From: Propionibacteriales bacterium
GTDB lineage: Bacteria > Actinomycetota > Actinomycetes > Propionibacteriales > Nocardioidaceae
Direction: 5' to 3'
Length of the DNA stretch: 64,000 nucleotides
NCBI GenBank assembly: GCA_026392455.1
Contig: JAPLCB010000006.1
Span: 62,001 to 126,000, forward strand
Shown here in pieces: positions 52,765 to 61,821 of the stretch. A program made the translations under genes and the position numbers. How positions within the stretch are numbered: position 1 is the first letter of the stretch; every line of letters starts with the position of its first letter. The notes below the pieces were generated by a model. That model was not told the origin of the DNA. It ran no database searches and worked only from the letters and a program-made list of their open reading frames with translations.

Positions 52765-53571
52765 TCAGGCCCCGCGCTTGGCCTTGCGGGCGTTCACCCA
52801 GACCGCGGCACCGATCCCGGCGGCCCCGGCGATCGCCAGCGCGGTCAGCGCGGGTTTGGCAGGAGGAAGCTTCACCCGGCTGCCGAGCGCGACCGGACGC
52901 TCGAAGACCAGGACGGGCCAGTCCCGTTCCTTGGCGATCTTGCGCAGCTCCTTGTCGGGGTTGACGGCGTACGGGTTGCCGACCGCCTCGAGCATCGTGA
53001 GGTCGGTGACCGAGTCGCTGTAGGCGTAGCTGTTCGCCAGGTCGTAGCCGCGCTTGCGGGCCAGGTCGTTGACCGCCTTGGCCTTGTTCTCGGCGTACGC
53101 GTAGAACCGGATCTTGCCGGTGTACTTGCCGTCGGCGACCTCCATCCGGGTCGCGACGACGTGGTCGGCGCCGAGCATCGCGCCGATCGGCTCGACCATC
53201 TCGGCGCCGCTGGTGGAGACGATGATGACGTCGCGACCGGCGGCGTGGTGCATCTCGATCAGGCTGACCGCCTCGTCGTACACCAGCGGGTCGACGATGT
53301 TGTGCAAGGTGTCGGCCACGATCTCGGTGACGGTCTGCACGTCCCAGCCTGCGCAGAGCTGCGACATCATCTGCCGCAGCTTCTCCATCTGGTCGTGGTC
53401 GGCGCCGCCGACCATGTAGACGAACTGCGCGTAGGCACTGCGAAGAACGGCACCGCGGGAGATCAGGCCACCCGCGTGGAACTCCTTCGAGAACGCGAAC
53501 GTGCTCGACCTGGCGATGATCGTCTTGTCCAGGTCGAAGAACGCAGCCGTCGGGCGAGCAGGGGTGCTCAT
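52765..53571 (-). CDS. HAD-IB family hydrolase (SerB-like phosphatase) with C-terminal membrane anchor
   Basis: A 268-residue protein starting MSTPARPTAAFFDLDKTIIA. HAD motif I is FFDLDKT (nucleophile Asp), motif II is VIIVSTSGAEM, and motifs III/IV are in AYAYSDSVTDLTML with a preceding conserved lysine (ENKAKAVNDL). Residues about 235-255 form a hydrophobic helix (ALTALAIAGAAGIGAAVWV) before a basic end. Related to phosphoserine phosphatase, but actinobacterial members near ssd (Rv3661) have unproven substrates. Divergent from the Ssd gene, start codons 134 bp apart. Confidence 0.88.
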   Translation of the reverse strand: MSTPARPTAAFFDLDKTIIARSSTFAFSKEFHAGGLISRGAVLRSAYAQFVYMVGGADHDQMEKLRQMMSQLCAGWDVQTVTEIVADTLHNIVDPLVYDEAVSLIEMHHAAGRDVIIVSTSGAEMVEPIGAMLGADHVVATRMEVADGKYTGKIRFYAYAENKAKAVNDLARKRGYDLANSYAYSDSVTDLTMLEAVGNPYAVNPDKELRKIAKERDWPVLVFERPVALGSRVKLPPAKPALTALAIAGAAGIGAAVWVNARKAKRGA

Positions 53572-53705
53572 GGCTCCACTCTAGGGACGCGGGCACGGCC
53601 GCGAGGGACATTGGTACCGATCCACAGGCGCATCGGGCCCTGTGGTCGTCCACAGCCACGGGGAGCCCGCAGGCCCCGGACGGCTGTCGCGGCGACCCTG
53701 AGCCG

Positions 53706-54758
53706 ATGCAGGTAACCGTTGCTGGTCCCGTTCTCGTCACGGCCGATGACGAGCTCTCGCGCGCCGTCTCCCGCGCTGCTGCTGCGGCGGGGGTGCTGCC
53801 GGCCCGCTACCCCGACCCCCGGACGGTGGTGCCCGACTGGGGTGCCGCGCCGGTGGTCCTGATCGGTGCCGATCGGCTCGCGGACGTGGCCGAGCAGGCT
53901 CTTCCCCGGCGGGCGCAGGTCTTCGTGGTGACGCTGCTGGACCCGGGGCCGTCCGTCCTCGGCGACGCGTTGCGGTGCGGTGCCACGGAGGTGCTGGTGC
54001 TCCCGGCCGACGAGACCCGACTGGTCGACGTGCTCAGCGACACGGCCGACGGTCCGGCGTCATCGGGCCTGCTGGTCGGCGTGCTCGGTGGCACCGGCGG
54101 AGCCGGTGCGAGCACGTTCGCAGCAGCCCTCGGGCTCACCTGGGCGGCTGCGTCGGGGTCGGCCCTGGTGGTCGACGCGGACGTCGGTGGCGGCGGCACC
54201 GACCAGGTGCTCGGGGTGCCGGCGGCAGCGGGGGTTCGCTGGGACGTGCTCGAGCAGGCGTCGGGCCGGTTCAGCGCGCGGTCGTTGCAGGAGACCCTGC
54301 CGGCCGTGGACGGTCTCTCGGTGGTGACCTGGCCGGGTCATCGCTCGTCGGGCCTGTCGGTGCCGACGCTGCGGTCGGTGATCGCGGCAGGCAGGCGGGG
54401 CTTCCCGGTGGTTCTGGTGGACCTTCCCCGCGCGGACCCGGCGGTGCTCGGCGAGGTGCTGCCCCGGTGCGACGCGATCCTGGTTCTCAGCACCGTGACC
54501 GTCCCCGCTCTGGCCGCGTGCCTGCACGCCACCCGGTCGTTACCGCCCGGGCGCGCGGCGTTGGTGCTCCGGGGCGGTACCGCCGTGGACGCGGCCGACG
54601 TCGAGCAGGTCGTCGGCCTGCCGGTCTGGAGCCGGATGGCCGATCAGCGCGGACTGGACGAGGCGATCAGCCTGGGCCTCGGGCCGCTGAGGAGCAGACG
54701 CGGGCCGCTGGCGCGGGCAACGGCCGAGGTCGCCGCGCGGCTCGGTACGTTGCGATGA
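53706..54758 (+). CDS. Septum-site-determining Ssd-like protein / CpaE-like ATPase of the Tad locus
   Basis: A 350-residue protein starting MQVTVAGPVLVTADDELSRA. The N-terminal about 110 residues look like a degenerate receiver domain (VFVVTLLDPGPSVLGDALRC). The ParA/MinD-like ATPase part has the deviant Walker A GVLGGTGGAGASTFAAALGL and ALVVDADVGGGGTDQVLG. It resembles M. tuberculosis Ssd (Rv3660c) and CpaE/TadZ, which position Tad pilus assembly at the cell pole. Stop overlaps tadA start (ATGA, 54755-54758). First gene of a seven-gene pilus cluster. Confidence 0.88.
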   Translation: MQVTVAGPVLVTADDELSRAVSRAAAAAGVLPARYPDPRTVVPDWGAAPVVLIGADRLADVAEQALPRRAQVFVVTLLDPGPSVLGDALRCGATEVLVLPADETRLVDVLSDTADGPASSGLLVGVLGGTGGAGASTFAAALGLTWAAASGSALVVDADVGGGGTDQVLGVPAAAGVRWDVLEQASGRFSARSLQETLPAVDGLSVVTWPGHRSSGLSVPTLRSVIAAGRRGFPVVLVDLPRADPAVLGEVLPRCDAILVLSTVTVPALAACLHATRSLPPGRAALVLRGGTAVDAADVEQVVGLPVWSRMADQRGLDEAISLGLGPLRSRRGPLARATAEVAARLGTLR

Positions 54759-55909
54759 CCCCGGCGGTTCCTGCGGACCTGCTCGGTGCGGTGCGCGACG
54801 AGCTCGCCCGCTCGGGGGCCGAGGTGGAACCGCAGCAGGTGGCCCGTGCGCTGCGGCTGGGTGGCCGACCGGTCGGCGACGCGGAGGTCCTCGCCGTCCA
54901 CGACGCCCTGCGGCGGGACGTTCTCGGCGCCGGGCCGCTGGACGACCTGCTCGCCCTGCCCGGTGTCACCGACGTCCTGGTCAACGGGCCCGAGGAGGTC
55001 TGGATCGAGCGTGACCAGGGACTCGAGCGCACCGACGTCAGGTTCGCCGACGAGGAGTCCGTGCGCCGGTTGGCCCAGAGGCTGGCCGCAGCGGGAGGAC
55101 GACGGCTCGACGACGGCTCGCCGTACGTCGACCTGCGCCTGGCCGACGGCACCCGCTTCCACGCGGTGCTGGCACCGCTCGCCCGGCCCGGCACGGTGAT
55201 CTCGTTGCGGGTGCCGTCACGGCGTGGCTTCGACCTCGCCGCGATCGGGGCGAGCGGCGCGATCAGCCCGGACGGCGAACGCGTCCTGCGGCGGATCGTG
55301 GCCGCCCGGTTGGCCTTCCTGGTCAGCGGGGGCACCGGCACCGGGAAGACCACGTTGCTCGGGGCGCTGCTGGGTGTGGTCGGTCCCGGCGAACGGTTGG
55401 TCCTGGTCGAGGACTCCAGCGAGCTCCGACCGGCGCATCCGCACGTGGTCGGTCTGGAGGCTCGCCCGGCGAACCTCGAAGGTGCCGGCGAGGTCACCGT
55501 GCGGACGCTGGTCCGCCAGGCCTTGCGGATGCGGCCTGACCGGTTGGTGGTCGGCGAGGTGCGAGGCGCTGAGGTGGTCGATCTGCTGGCGGCGATGAAC
55601 ACCGGTCACGAGGGCGGGTGCGGGACGCTGCACGCGAACTCCGCGACCGACGTTCCTGCCCGGATCGAGAGCCTGGCGATGGCAGCAGGTCTGTCGCGGG
55701 AGGCAGCGGCCAGTCAGCTCGGGTCGGCAGTCGACGTGGTCATCCACCTGGACCGCGCCGACTCGGGTCGGCGCGCGGTGCGCGAGATCGCCGTCCTCGA
55801 TCGGGTCGCGGGTGCCGTCGAGGTCCGGACCGCACTGCGCTTCGGCGCGGGCGGCGTCGCCGAGCTGGGGCCGGGAGCTGCCCGGCTCGACGAGCTGTTG
55901 CTCCGGTGA
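54755..55909 (+). CDS. tadA: Tad secretion ATPase TadA
   Basis: A 384-residue type II/IV secretion ATPase starting MTPAVPADLLGAVRDELARS. It has the N-terminal domain with LPGVTDVLVNGPEEVWIERD, Walker A VSGGTGTGKTTLLGALLGVV, the Asp box LVLVEDSSELRP, Walker B RPDRLVVGEVRGAEVVDLL and the His box NTGHEGGCGTLHANS. It hexamerises at the inner face of the membrane to drive pilus assembly and retraction. Overlaps by 4 bp with genes on both sides. Confidence 0.95.
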   Translation: MTPAVPADLLGAVRDELARSGAEVEPQQVARALRLGGRPVGDAEVLAVHDALRRDVLGAGPLDDLLALPGVTDVLVNGPEEVWIERDQGLERTDVRFADEESVRRLAQRLAAAGGRRLDDGSPYVDLRLADGTRFHAVLAPLARPGTVISLRVPSRRGFDLAAIGASGAISPDGERVLRRIVAARLAFLVSGGTGTGKTTLLGALLGVVGPGERLVLVEDSSELRPAHPHVVGLEARPANLEGAGEVTVRTLVRQALRMRPDRLVVGEVRGAEVVDLLAAMNTGHEGGCGTLHANSATDVPARIESLAMAAGLSREAAASQLGSAVDVVIHLDRADSGRRAVREIAVLDRVAGAVEVRTALRFGAGGVAELGPGAARLDELLLR

Positions 55910-56670
55910 CGGCGCTGCTTGCGGGCTGCGCGGCCGGGTGCCTGTGGTGGCTGTCGTCGACACCGTCGCTGAGGGCCGGCGTCGACCTCCGGGCTGTGGT
56001 CGCTGCCGGGTCTGCCCTGGTCGGGGCCGCGGTCGTCCACGTCGGGTTCGCGTGGGGGTTGCGGCTGCCCCTGGTGATGATCGCTGGCGTCCTGGTCGTC
56101 GCGACGTACCGGCACACGCGGGTCGTTCGGCAGCGGGCGGCCTCGGACCGCCGGACGGTCGCCGTGATCGCTGCCTGCGAGGGCGTGGCGGCCGACCTGC
56201 GCGCCGGCCGGCCGCCGCAGGCCGCCCTGCAGGCGGGAGTGCGGTCATGGTCGGAGTTCGCGCTCGTCGCCGATGCCGGCCGCCTGGGGGCCGACGTCCC
56301 GGCAGCCCTGCGCGACCTGGCGAAGCTGCCCGGGGCCGGAGGGCTGACCTCGGTGGCGGCAGCCTGGACGATGGCGCACCGCTCGGGCGCCGGGCTCGCG
56401 GACGCCGTCGGGCTGGCGGTGTCGGTGATCCGGGACCAACGAGCCACGGCCCGGGTCGTCGAGACCGAGATGGCCGCGGCGCGGGCGACGGCCCGGTTGC
56501 TCGCGGGCTTGCCGGTGGGGGTGCTGTTGATCGGCCGGAGCGCCGGCGGTGACCCGTTCGGGTTCCTCCTCGACTCGGTGCCGGGGTTGATCTGCCTGGG
56601 GCTCGGTCTCGCCCTGGTGTGGGCCGGCCTGGCGTGGCTGGAGCGGATCGCTCGGAGCGTCCAGCCGTGA
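55906..56670 (+). CDS. tadB: TadB-type type II secretion F-domain protein
   Basis: A 254-residue protein with GTG start overlapping tadA. Hydrophobic helices lie near residues 3-20, 30-65 and at the C-terminus (LLDSVPGLICLGLGLALVWA). The cytoplasmic F domain has IAACEGVAADLRAGRPPQAA and MAHRSGAGLADAVGLAVSVI. TadB and TadC form the inner-membrane platform on which TadA acts. Shorter than proteobacterial TadB, as usual for actinobacteria. Confidence 0.88.
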   Translation: MTALLAGCAAGCLWWLSSTPSLRAGVDLRAVVAAGSALVGAAVVHVGFAWGLRLPLVMIAGVLVVATYRHTRVVRQRAASDRRTVAVIAACEGVAADLRAGRPPQAALQAGVRSWSEFALVADAGRLGADVPAALRDLAKLPGAGGLTSVAAAWTMAHRSGAGLADAVGLAVSVIRDQRATARVVETEMAAARATARLLAGLPVGVLLIGRSAGGDPFGFLLDSVPGLICLGLGLALVWAGLAWLERIARSVQP

Positions 56671-57383
56671 GCCTGCTGGCGGCGTCGGCCGCAGGGGCCG
56701 TGGTCCTGCTGGCCGGTCGCCCACGTTCGCGGCCACGCTCCCTGCACGTCGTCACGGCGGCGGGGGACTCCGAGGAGCAGTCCGTGCTCCGTCGTGCGCG
56801 CCCGTTGCTGAGCTGCCTGGCCTTCCTCGCCGGGTGGACGGTGCTCGGCGGTGCGGCCGGGCTGGTCGCCGGTGCGCTGGCCGCTGCCTCCGGCTGGCGG
56901 GTTCTCGGCAACGTGGAGAGCCCGGCGGCGGTACGCCGCCGGGAGACCCTGGAGCGCGAGCTGCCGATGGCGGTGCACCTGCTGGGCGCTGCTCTCGGTG
57001 CCGGGACGTCGCCGGTGACCGCGGTGCTTGCCGTCGCTGAAGCCTTGCCGGGCCCGGTCGCCGACGAGTTCCGGGGCGTCCACCACCGGTTGTTCCTCGG
57101 CGTCGAGCCGGCGGCTGCCTGGGGCGGTCTGGTCGGGCCGTTGCTTCCGCTCGGCGCGACGATGACGCGGGCGCACGAGTCCGGTGCCTCGGTCCGGGAC
57201 GCGGTCGAGCACCTGGCCGAGGATCTCCGCCTCGGTGCGCGGGCCCGCGCCGATGGTTTGGCCCGCAGTGTCGAGGTCCGGGCGTCAGCACCGTTGGGTG
57301 TCTGCTTCCTGCCCGCCTTCGTGCTGCTGGGGATCGTGCCGATGACGGTCGGCATCTTCTCGTCCGTACGGCTGTTCGGTTGA
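56667..57383 (+). CDS. tadC: TadC-type type II secretion F-domain protein
   Basis: A 238-residue protein with GTG start overlapping tadB. Helices lie at residues 1-14, about 44-77, and at the C-terminus (LGVCFLPAFVLLGIVPMTVG). The F domain shows ELPMAVHLLGAALGAGTSPV and MTRAHESGASVRDAVEHLAE, the same layout as TadB. It completes the inner-membrane platform. A 139-bp gap with small inverted repeats (such as GTCCGG...CCGGAC near 57430) follows before the pilin gene. Confidence 0.88.
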   Translation: MSLLAASAAGAVVLLAGRPRSRPRSLHVVTAAGDSEEQSVLRRARPLLSCLAFLAGWTVLGGAAGLVAGALAAASGWRVLGNVESPAAVRRRETLERELPMAVHLLGAALGAGTSPVTAVLAVAEALPGPVADEFRGVHHRLFLGVEPAAAWGGLVGPLLPLGATMTRAHESGASVRDAVEHLAEDLRLGARARADGLARSVEVRASAPLGVCFLPAFVLLGIVPMTVGIFSSVRLFG

Positions 57384-57522
57384 GTCCACAGCCTGGCGCG
57401 CTCAGGGGTTCTCCACCGCCGACGAACTGTCCGGCGCACGGGCCGGACGGGCTCGGAATCCTCATCCCGGTAAGGGAAACGTCGCCAGCAGGGTGGCGTT
57501 CCCGGCAACGAGAGGGAAGAGA

Positions 57523-57699
57523 ATGAAGCGACTGAAGGTGCTGACCGACGAGGCCGGCGCGACCACCGCGGAGTACGCCGTGTGCACCGGGGCCGGGGTC
57601 GGTTTCGCCGGCGTGCTGTTCAAGCTGCTCACCAGCGAGACCGGTCAGAACCTCGTGAGCAACGTGTTCAACAAGATCGTGGACCTGCTCCCGTTCTGA
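57523..57699 (+). CDS. DUF4244 Flp-like pilin
   Basis: A 58-residue protein; ATG at 57523 follows GAGGGAAGAG and starts MKRLKVLTDEAGATTAEYAV. The AGATTAEYAV segment matches the Flp prepilin cleavage motif: Gly followed by a Glu five residues into the mature chain and a Tyr next to it. The hydrophobic core GAGVGFAGVLFKLLTSETGQ follows. It is the likely major pilin. Its separate strong ribosome-binding site and long upstream spacer fit higher expression than the assembly genes. Confidence 0.88.
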   Translation: MKRLKVLTDEAGATTAEYAVCTGAGVGFAGVLFKLLTSETGQNLVSNVFNKIVDLLPF

Positions 57700-57773
57700 T
57701 CCTGCGGACCGTTCGGCGGAGGGCGCTGCGGATGCGCCAGGGCCCTCCGCCGATCGAGGAAGGTGGTGGTTCC

Positions 57774-58121
57774 GTGCGTCGGAACGAGTGCGGGGCAGTG
57801 ACGGCCGAGACGGCCGTCGTGCTCCCGGTCCTGGTGGTCCTGACGGTCGCGCTGGCCTGGCTGGTGTCGCTGGGGGTCGCCCAGGCCCGGGTGGTCGATG
57901 CGGCCCGGGAGACGGCCCGGGCGGTGGCCCGAGGGGAGGACGCCGCGACCAGCGTCAGGTACGGCGAGCAGGTTGCCCCGGGTGGGTCGCGGTTCCGGAT
58001 CAGCACGGTCGACGGTGAGGTGCGGGTGGAGGTCTCCACCGACCTACCGGGTCCCGGCGGGCTCTTCGAGATCCCGGGAGTGCGACTCCACAGCACCGCG
58101 GTCACCAGGGTGGAGCCGTGA
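57774..58121 (+). CDS. TadE-like minor pilin
   Basis: A 115-residue protein; GTG at 57774 follows GAGGAAGGTGG and gives VRRNECGAVTAETAVVLPVL. An in-frame ATG at 57732 is an alternative. CGAVTAETAVVLPVLVVLTV is the TadE-type prepilin-like N-terminus with cleavage after Gly. The extracytoplasmic part is beta-rich (GSRFRISTVDGEVRVEVSTD). Likely a pseudopilin that primes or caps the pilus. It overlaps the next gene by 4 bp. Confidence 0.82.
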   Translation: MRRNECGAVTAETAVVLPVLVVLTVALAWLVSLGVAQARVVDAARETARAVARGEDAATSVRYGEQVAPGGSRFRISTVDGEVRVEVSTDLPGPGGLFEIPGVRLHSTAVTRVEP

Positions 58122-58501
58122 GGCCGGCCCGCCGTGGCGAGGGCGGCGTTGCGGTGGTCCTCTCGTTGATCCTGATCGCGGTGCTGATGTCCTTCGCCGT
58201 GATCGCCGGTGGGGCGGTGGCGTTGGTGGTCGATCATCGCAAGGCGCAGGCGGCTGCTGATCTGGCTGCGCTGGCCGGGGCCGGTGGCCTTCAGTCCGGA
58301 CTCGACGGGTGCACGGCCGCAGGCCGGATCGCCGAGGCCAACGGGTCGGTCCTCCAGGAGTGCGTCGTCCGCGGTCCCGAGGTGGTGGTCACGGTCGTGG
58401 TCCGGGCGTCCGCTCTGCTCGGCGGGCGCAGTCTGCGGGCCCGGGCGCGGGCAGGGCCGTCAGCGGACGTTGCCCAGCACCCGGGTGATCTCGATCCGTA
58501 G
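58118..58501 (+). CDS. Second TadE/TadG-like protein (Rv3654c-like)
   Basis: A 127-residue protein with GTG start overlapping the previous stop, reading MRPARRGEGGVAVVLSLILI. The hydrophobic helix to about residue 40 is followed by DHRKAQAAADLAALAGAGGL, the TadE/TadG-like pattern, and a region with two cysteines (GCTAAGRI, QECVVRG). Its 3' end overlaps the convergent PPOX gene by 42 bp. It closes the Tad operon. Confidence 0.78.
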   Translation: MRPARRGEGGVAVVLSLILIAVLMSFAVIAGGAVALVVDHRKAQAAADLAALAGAGGLQSGLDGCTAAGRIAEANGSVLQECVVRGPEVVVTVVVRASALLGGRSLRARARAGPSADVAQHPGDLDP

Positions 58502-58852
58502 TCCCACCCGGGCCACGTTCTCCCGCGGCTGCTTGTAGCGCTCGGCGTACCGGCGCTCGGCCTCGGCGACGACGGCGGGGTCGTCGGACGCGGTGACACG
58601 GCCTTCGATGGTCGACCAACGGGCGCCGTCGACCTGGCAGACCGCAATCAGGGCGCCGTCGGGTCCGGCCGCTGCGATGTTGCGGGCCTTCTTGGAGGAA
58701 CCCGAGGTGATCGCCCAGGCGCGGCCGGCCTCGGGCTCGAGGGCGACTCCCATCGGGACGACGTGCGGGGTGCCGTCGGGTCGCAGCGTCGTCACGGTGC
58801 AGAGTCGGCGCTCGCGCCAGAACTCGAGGAACTCGTCAGAATCTGGGATCAC
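58460..58852 (-). CDS. PPOX-class (F420- or flavin-binding) split-barrel protein
   Basis: A 130-residue protein; the only well-placed start is GTG at 58852, giving VIPDSDEFLEFWRERRLCTV. Core motifs are TTLRPDGTPHVVPMGVALEP, AWAITSGSSKKARNIAAAGP and ARWSTIEGRVTASDDPAVVA, the split-barrel fold of the pyridoxamine-oxidase-like superfamily. Actinobacterial members of this size usually bind F420 and reduce varied substrates. Its last 42 bp are shared antisense with the TadE-like gene. Confidence 0.83.
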   Translation of the reverse strand: MIPDSDEFLEFWRERRLCTVTTLRPDGTPHVVPMGVALEPEAGRAWAITSGSSKKARNIAAAGPDGALIAVCQVDGARWSTIEGRVTASDDPAVVAEAERRYAERYKQPRENVARVGLRIEITRVLGNVR

Positions 58853-58872
58853 ACCGGCATTCTCTCCTACGG

Positions 58873-58938
58873 GGTTTCGAGGCTCGCTTCGCTCGCACCT
58901 CAACCGGCAGGTGTCACCGGGGTCGCACCTCAACCAGC
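58873..58938 (+). repeat. Dispersed repeat, copy B with an extra half unit
   Basis: GGTTTCGAGGC (58873), a palindromic middle TCGCTTCGCTC, then GCACCTCAACCGGCAG (58895-58910). A second copy of the right block, GCACCTCAACCAGCG, follows at 58924-58938. The stop codon of the helicase gene (58932-58930) is inside this last block. Confidence 0.7.
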
Positions 58939-61245
58939 GCCCGCCAGGACCAGGTCGAGCAGCCGGACCGCACCCGCCTTGTCCAGCGGGTTGTTCTGGT
59001 TGCCGCACTTGGGGGACTGCACGCACGACGGGCAGCCTTCGGTGCAGGCGCACGAGGAGATCGCGTCCCGGGTGGCCTGCAACCACTCCGCCGCAGTGGC
59101 GAACCCGCGCTCGGAGAAGCCGGCGCCGCCGGGGTGGCCGTCGTACACGAAGACGGTGAGCTGGCCGGTGTCGGCGTGCCGGGCCGTGGAGACGCCCCCG
59201 ATGTCCCACCGGTCGCAGGTCGCGAACAGCGGCAGCAACCCGATCGCCGCGTGCTCGGCGGCGTGGGCGCTGCCGGGCAGGTCCTCGACGTCGATGCCGC
59301 AGTCCTCGAGCACGTCGTCGGGGACCGTCCACCAGACCGAGGCCGTCTCCAGGGTCCGCTCCGGGAGGTCCAGGAGCTCCTCCCCGAGGACGTCGCCGGT
59401 GATGGCCCGGCGCCGCAGGAACGAGACCACCTGGTGGGTCACCCGGACCGCCCCGAAGCTGAGCCGCACCCGGCCCCAGGTCTCGGCCCGGTGCTCGCGG
59501 ACGATCTCGATGTCGGTGATCTCGCGCGCCGAGGTGGTGTAGTCCACGTCGGCCTGGGTGACGGTCGCGACTGCCTGCTCCAGGTCGAGGTCGTGGACCA
59601 GGTAGCTCTCGCCCTGGTGCAGGTAGACGGCGCCGGTGTGCGCGGTTCCGTGGGACGACCCGGCGTCGACGGTGCCGAGCACCCGCCCGGTGCCGGCCTC
59701 GACCAGCCGGACCGGCGCTCCACCGGAGGACCGGATGTCGGCCAGGTCGCTGGCTCGCTGGCGGTCGGTCCAGTACCAGCCGTGGGCCCGGCGGCGCAGC
59801 AGCCCGGCGTTGGTCAGAGCGTCAACGGCGTGCCGGGCCGAGTCGCCGAAGATGCCCAGCCCGTCCTCGGTCAGCGGGGACTCCGCGGCAGCGGCGCACA
59901 GGTGCGGGCCGAGGACGTACGGGTTGTCCGGGTCGAACACGTTCGCCTCCACCGGACGCCCGAAGAGGTGCTCGGGGTGGTTGACGAGGTAGGTGTCCAG
60001 CGGGTCGTCGCGGGCCACCAGGACGCCGAGGGCGTCGCCGCCGTCGCGACCGGCACGCCCGACCTGCTGCCAGAGCGCTGCCCTGGTCCCGGGGAAGCCA
60101 CCGATCAGAACGGCGTCCAGACCGGAGATGTCGATGCCCAGCTCCAGCGCGTTGGTCGCCGCCAGCCCGATCAGCTCGCCCGAGCGCAGCGCCCGCTCCA
60201 GGGCGCGACGCTCCTCGGGCAGGTACCCGCCCCGGTACGCAGCGACCCGGGTCGCGAGCTCGGCGTCGACCTCGCCGAGCAGACGGCGGGTGTGCAGCGC
60301 GACGGTCTCCGCGCCGTGGCGGCTGCGGACGAAGGCGAGCGTCCGTACTCCCTCGATCACCAGGTCGGTCAGCAGATCGGCCATCTCGGCGGTCGCCGAA
60401 CGGCGTACCGGGGCGCCGTTCTCGCCGCTGTGCGAGACGAACGGTGGCTCCCAGAGCGCGAGGGCGACCTGGCCCCGCGGTGAGGCGTCGTCGGTGACGG
60501 CCCGCACCTCGAGGCCGGTCAGCCGGCTCGCGGCCAGCTCGGGCTCGGCGACCGTGGCCGAGGCGAGCACGAAGGTGGGGCTGGCGCCGTACAGGGCAGC
60601 GACGCGGCGCAGCCGGCGAAGGATCTGGGCCACGTGCGCCCCGAAGACGCCGCGGTAGTGGTGGCACTCGTCGATCACCACGAAGTCGAGCGCCGCGAAG
60701 AACCGTGACCAGCGTTCGTGCCCGGGGAGCAGCGAGTGGTGCAGCATGTCGGGGTTGGTGAGCACGTACTCGCCGTGGTCGCGGGTCCACTCGCGCTCCT
60801 CCGCGGTGGAGTCGCCGTCGTGGGTCGACACGCCGAGGCCGGGAATGGCCAGGCGCCGCAGCGTCGCAAGCTGGTCGGCGGCCAGGGCCTTGGTCGGGGC
60901 CAGGTAGAGCGTCGTCGAGCCGCGCCGGCCGTTGGGGCGGCGCTTCTCGGTGATCGCGGTGAGTGCCGGGAGCAGGTACCCCAACGACTTGCCTGAGGCC
61001 GTCCCGGTGGAGATCACCGTGTGCGTGCCGGCGTACGCCTGGTCGGCGGCGGCGACCTGGTGGAGCCAGAGCTGACCGATCCCGGCCCGTTGCCAGGCCT
61101 CGGCGACCGCGGGGGCGACCCAGCCCGGCCACGGGGCGAACCGCGCCACCCGGGGCGGCAGCACCTCCAGGTGGGTGAGCCGTTCGGCCCTCCCCGGAGC
61201 GCTGGTCAGCCGGTCGACCAGGTGCTCGGGGCGCGGCGCTGTCAC
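58930..61245 (-). CDS. DEAD/DEAH-box helicase with DUF1998 domain (MrfA-like)
   Basis: A 771-residue protein; GTG at 61245 gives [20 protein letters not shown]. Motifs in order: Q-like WLHQVAAAD, motif [16 protein letters not shown], motif Ia [15 protein letters not shown]-box variant [15 protein letters not shown] (DECH), SAT in ASATVAEP, then [15 protein letters not shown] and [11 protein letters not shown] of the second RecA domain. The C-terminal DUF1998 region ends in the four-cysteine site [17 protein letters not shown]. The layout matches MrfA/YprA and Rv3649, 3'-5' helicases for repair of mitomycin-type damage. Divergent from the STAS gene. Confidence 0.93.
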   Translation of the reverse strand: MTAPRPEHLVDRLTSAPGRAERLTHLEVLPPRVARFAPWPGWVAPAVAEAWQRAGIGQLWLHQVAAADQAYAGTHTVISTGTASGKSLGYLLPALTAITEKRRPNGRRGSTTLYLAPTKALAADQLATLRRLAIPGLGVSTHDGDSTAEEREWTRDHGEYVLTNPDMLHHSLLPGHERWSRFFAALDFVVIDECHHYRGVFGAHVAQILRRLRRVAALYGASPTFVLASATVAEPELAASRLTGLEVRAVTDDASPRGQVALALWEPPFVSHSGENGAPVRRSATAEMADLLTDLVIEGVRTLAFVRSRHGAETVALHTRRLLGEVDAELATRVAAYRGGYLPEERRALERALRSGELIGLAATNALELGIDISGLDAVLIGGFPGTRAALWQQVGRAGRDGGDALGVLVARDDPLDTYLVNHPEHLFGRPVEANVFDPDNPYVLGPHLCAAAAESPLTEDGLGIFGDSARHAVDALTNAGLLRRRAHGWYWTDRQRASDLADIRSSGGAPVRLVEAGTGRVLGTVDAGSSHGTAHTGAVYLHQGESYLVHDLDLEQAVATVTQADVDYTTSAREITDIEIVREHRAETWGRVRLSFGAVRVTHQVVSFLRRRAITGDVLGEELLDLPERTLETASVWWTVPDDVLEDCGIDVEDLPGSAHAAEHAAIGLLPLFATCDRWDIGGVSTARHADTGQLTVFVYDGHPGGAGFSERGFATAAEWLQATRDAISSCACTEGCPSCVQSPKCGNQNNPLDKAGAVRLLDLVLAGAG

Positions 61246-61321
61246 GACGGTCAGTGTTCCAGGCGGCACCGACGTGGCATGCTTCAGTGATCGGAACACC
61301 GCATCACGCTGGGGAGAGAAC

Positions 61322-61657
61322 GTGGATCTGACGCTGGAGACCCGGGAGACCGACGGGCACACGCTGGTGGCTGTCGGGGGCGAGATCGACGTCTACACGG
61401 CCCCACGGTTGCGCGACAAGATCACCGAGCTCGTCAACGCCGGCCACACCAGCCTGATCATCGACATGGAGAACGTCGACTTCCTCGACTCCACCGGCCT
61501 CGGTGTCCTGGTCGGCGGTCTGAAGAAGGTGCGGGCCCAGGACGGCACGATGGCCCTGATCTGCAGCCAGGACCGGCTGCTCAAGATCTTCAAGATCACC
61601 GGCCTCGCGAAGGTCTTCACGATCTACCCGTCGGAGACCGCCGCGCTCTCTGCGTGA
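61322..61657 (+). CDS. bldG: STAS-domain anti-sigma factor antagonist (BldG-like)
   Basis: A 111-residue protein with GTG start, reading [40 protein letters not shown] and [20 protein letters not shown] are diagnostic, with the phosphorylatable Ser57 in DSTG at the same position as in Streptomyces BldG, which it resembles over its full length. It would sequester an anti-sigma kinase when unphosphorylated. No anti-sigma or sigma gene is in the window, so its partners are encoded elsewhere. Confidence 0.9.
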   Translation: MDLTLETRETDGHTLVAVGGEIDVYTAPRLRDKITELVNAGHTSLIIDMENVDFLDSTGLGVLVGGLKKVRAQDGTMALICSQDRLLKIFKITGLAKVFTIYPSETAALSA

Positions 61658-61778
61658 GTAGCCCCGCCTTATCCGGGTACACCCGGCCTGACCCCTATCG
61701 GCCGGCGAGTCGTCGTACCTGATTAATTTCGTACGTGATCTGGCTCACCCCTGCACCGTGACGGGGCTCACACCTGCG

Positions 61779-61784
61779 TATAGT
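61779..61784 (+). promoter_or_regulatory. Candidate -10 element upstream of the pyrophosphatase
   Basis: TATAGT lies 38 bp before the start codon in a 164-bp gene-free region. No clear -35 is present at the usual spacing. Confidence 0.35.
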
Positions 61785-61821
61785 CCGCGACGTTGTCACG
61801 CCCCAACTCTGAGGAGAATTC

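Noticed and set aside
55217-57508. A 763-codon antisense frame across tadA-tadC
   Set aside because: Arg/Pro/Ser-rich low-complexity translation, opposite three overlapping, well-recognised genes.
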